Positions 31,499-32,631 of a stretch of 32,631 bases of DNA are shown here, piece by piece. Source of the DNA: DATKMG01 sp035541995 (GTDB lineage Bacteria > Acidobacteriota > Terriglobia > Versatilivoradales > Versatilivoraceae); the NCBI GenBank assembly GCA_035541995.1, contig DATKMG010000538.1, positions 1 to 32,631 on the forward strand, in the 5' to 3' direction. Under the pieces are notes generated by a model. The model was given only the letters and a program-made list of their open reading frames with translations. It had not been told where the DNA came from and did not search any database. A program made the position numbers and the translations under genes. Position 1 is the first letter of the stretch. Each line of letters starts with the position of its first letter.

Positions 31499-31920
31499 TC
31501 ACCGAAAGTTCTCCACCAGCATCAGGTCACTGCCCACTTCGTCCCATTGGGAATAAAGGATAGTCCTCCCGTCGGGAGAAACCGCGAGCTTTCCAAAGAG
31601 ACGCCTTTCGATTCTTAAAATCTTCATAATCTCACCGCCGGAGAACTCGAATAGACATAGGTCACTGGAGCCTTTCTCATCTGGGGCAGTGAAGAAGTAA
31701 ATGCCTTCGTGCCTTAGAGTCCATAATCCATCGGGGTGCACGGAGTCGAGTATCTTGCTCTCTTCGCCACCCTCGACCGGTATTCTCCAAACGCTCATAG
31801 CGAACGGCCATCCCCTGCCGTAGTAAAGGAGCTTCCCGTCGGGGGATTCCTGGGGAATGCCAGCTTCCATGGGGGTCCGTGTAACTTGAATCGCTTCTCC
31901 ACCCTGCGATTGCATTTTAA
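31499..31920 (-). pseudogene. C-terminal remnant of a PD40/TolB-like beta-propeller protein
   Basis: The frame holds only the last about 140 residues of a propeller protein. Repeats are seen as SPDGKLLYYGRG, WRIPVEGGEE and SPDGRTILYSQWDEVGSDLMLVENFR, and that ending is common in large acidobacterial PD40 proteins that carry an N-terminal kinase or DNA-binding domain. A recognisable sequence begins near KMQSQGGEAIQVTR. Everything upstream is replaced by the 3' end of an amidohydrolase gene, whose stop at 31935 overlaps the open frame. No start codon with a ribosome site is seen, so it is a 5'-truncated fragment. Confidence 0.65.
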
Positions 31921-31934
31921 GAAAAAGCAAGAAT

Positions 31935-32631
31935 TCATTTTGCACTTTTAGCGACACTCCCGCCCTTCATCACAAACTTGACCCTTTCGAGAGCAGTAAT
32001 GTCAGCCAGTGGATCACCCTCCACGGCGATCAGATCGGCGTATGCGCCCGGCTGGATTTCGCCCACTTTGCCTGACCAGCCAATCAACTCGGCGGCATTG
32101 CTGGTGGCTGCTTGGATTGCCTGCAGTGGTGTCATGCCGTATTTGACCATATAGGCGAACTGTTTGGCGTTCCAGCCATGCGGGTAAACTCCGGCGTCAG
32201 TTCCAAACGCCATCTTCACTCCGGCGCGCACCGCGTTCTGGAAGTTTTCCCGCTGCTGCCGGCCCACTTGGCGCTCCTTATCGATGATCTTTTGGGGATA
32301 ACCCATGCGTGTATACTCGGCTAGGACGTAATCGTCAACATAAATATCCATGGTGAGGAAGGTGCCATGTTCTTTGGCCAGGCGAATTCCCTCGTCGTCA
32401 ATGAGACTGGCATGCTCGATGGAAGCCACGCCCGCCTTGATGGACCGCTGGATGGCTTCGGCGCCATGCGCATGGGCAGCCACTTTCCTCCCCCACATCT
32501 TAGCTTCCTCAACCAGGGCGTTGAGCTCCTCTTGGGAAAACTGCGGGCCGCCGCCAGGGCGTCCGACATCTGTACGGCCACCTTCAGCGCCTCGTTCAAC
32601 CGCATGCCATGGCGGGGGATCAGTTGGTCCA
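31935..32631 (-). CDS. Metal-dependent amidohydrolase (partial, N-terminus outside window)
   Basis: The frame is open from the window edge to TGA at 31935 and gives about 232 residues of an imidazolonepropionase/prolidase-like amidohydrolase. Visible are KVAAHAHGAEAIQRSIKAGVASIEHAS (metal-binding His residues of the barrel), AFGTDAGVYPHGW with the catalytic Asp, and MTPLQAIQAATSNAAELIGW. The C-terminal sheet GEIQPGAYADLIAVEGDPL ends in VKFVMKGGSVAKSAK. The N-terminal HxH motif lies outside. The C-terminus looks complete. The first about 25 codons at the edge look less typical, so a frameshift there cannot be excluded. Confidence 0.8.
   Translation of the reverse strand, partial: GPTDPPPWHAVERGAEGGRTDVGRPGGGPQFSQEELNALVEEAKMWGRKVAAHAHGAEAIQRSIKAGVASIEHASLIDDEGIRLAKEHGTFLTMDIYVDDYVLAEYTRMGYPQKIIDKERQVGRQQRENFQNAVRAGVKMAFGTDAGVYPHGWNAKQFAYMVKYGMTPLQAIQAATSNAAELIGWSGKVGEIQPGAYADLIAVEGDPLADITALERVKFVMKGGSVAKSAK

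Overview
The window looks like a chromosomal segment of moderate GC from a Gram-negative, soil-type bacterium, most likely an acidobacterium. The pointers are a pilB-pilT-pilC-pilS-pilR type IV pilus block, a divergent NtrY/NtrX-like pair, a C-terminal fragment of a PD40 beta-propeller protein ending in the style common in Acidobacteriota, exported sulfatase and glycosidase genes, and many palindromic intergenic repeats. The taxon is inferred from gene content only. No tRNA, rRNA, CRISPR array, transposase or phage gene was seen.

Left part (1-2240): the 3' end of an unidentified gene is followed by a toxin-antitoxin unit. This is a HigB-like toxin, apparently made from a leaderless transcript, and a long antitoxin that joins a HigA-type helix-turn-helix to an ImmA/IrrE zinc-protease domain.

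Metabolic part (2240-16074): a class III aminotransferase and a Gfo/Idh/MocA oxidoreductase run forward and converge on an exported sulfatase. Next come an internally deleted esterase pseudogene and a divergent ROK regulator whose promoters overlap at the -10 boxes. An acetolactate synthase gene (ilvB) lies tail to tail with the ROK gene and overlaps it. ilvB is preceded by a textbook-like attenuator: a reading frame ending in a run of Leu/Ile/Val codons, an antiterminator arm and an intrinsic terminator. A forward group then encodes an M20 peptidase, an exported GH20-like glycosidase and an APC permease.

Regulatory and pilus part (16075-28793): an eroded LssY-type gene faces the reverse-strand operon pilB-pilT-pilC-pilS-pilR, which encodes the assembly ATPase, retraction ATPase, inner-membrane platform, sensor kinase and sigma-54 activator. 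No pilA follows pilR. Divergent from pilB lie an NtrY-like kinase and an NtrX-like regulator.

Right part (28794-32631): a roughly 280-bp cluster of palindromes, an exported CocE/NonD (S15-like) hydrolase, more repeats, a 5'-truncated PD40 remnant and a partial amidohydrolase that runs off the edge. Three gene remnants plus related repeat copies at distant points suggest repeated local rearrangement and gene loss.
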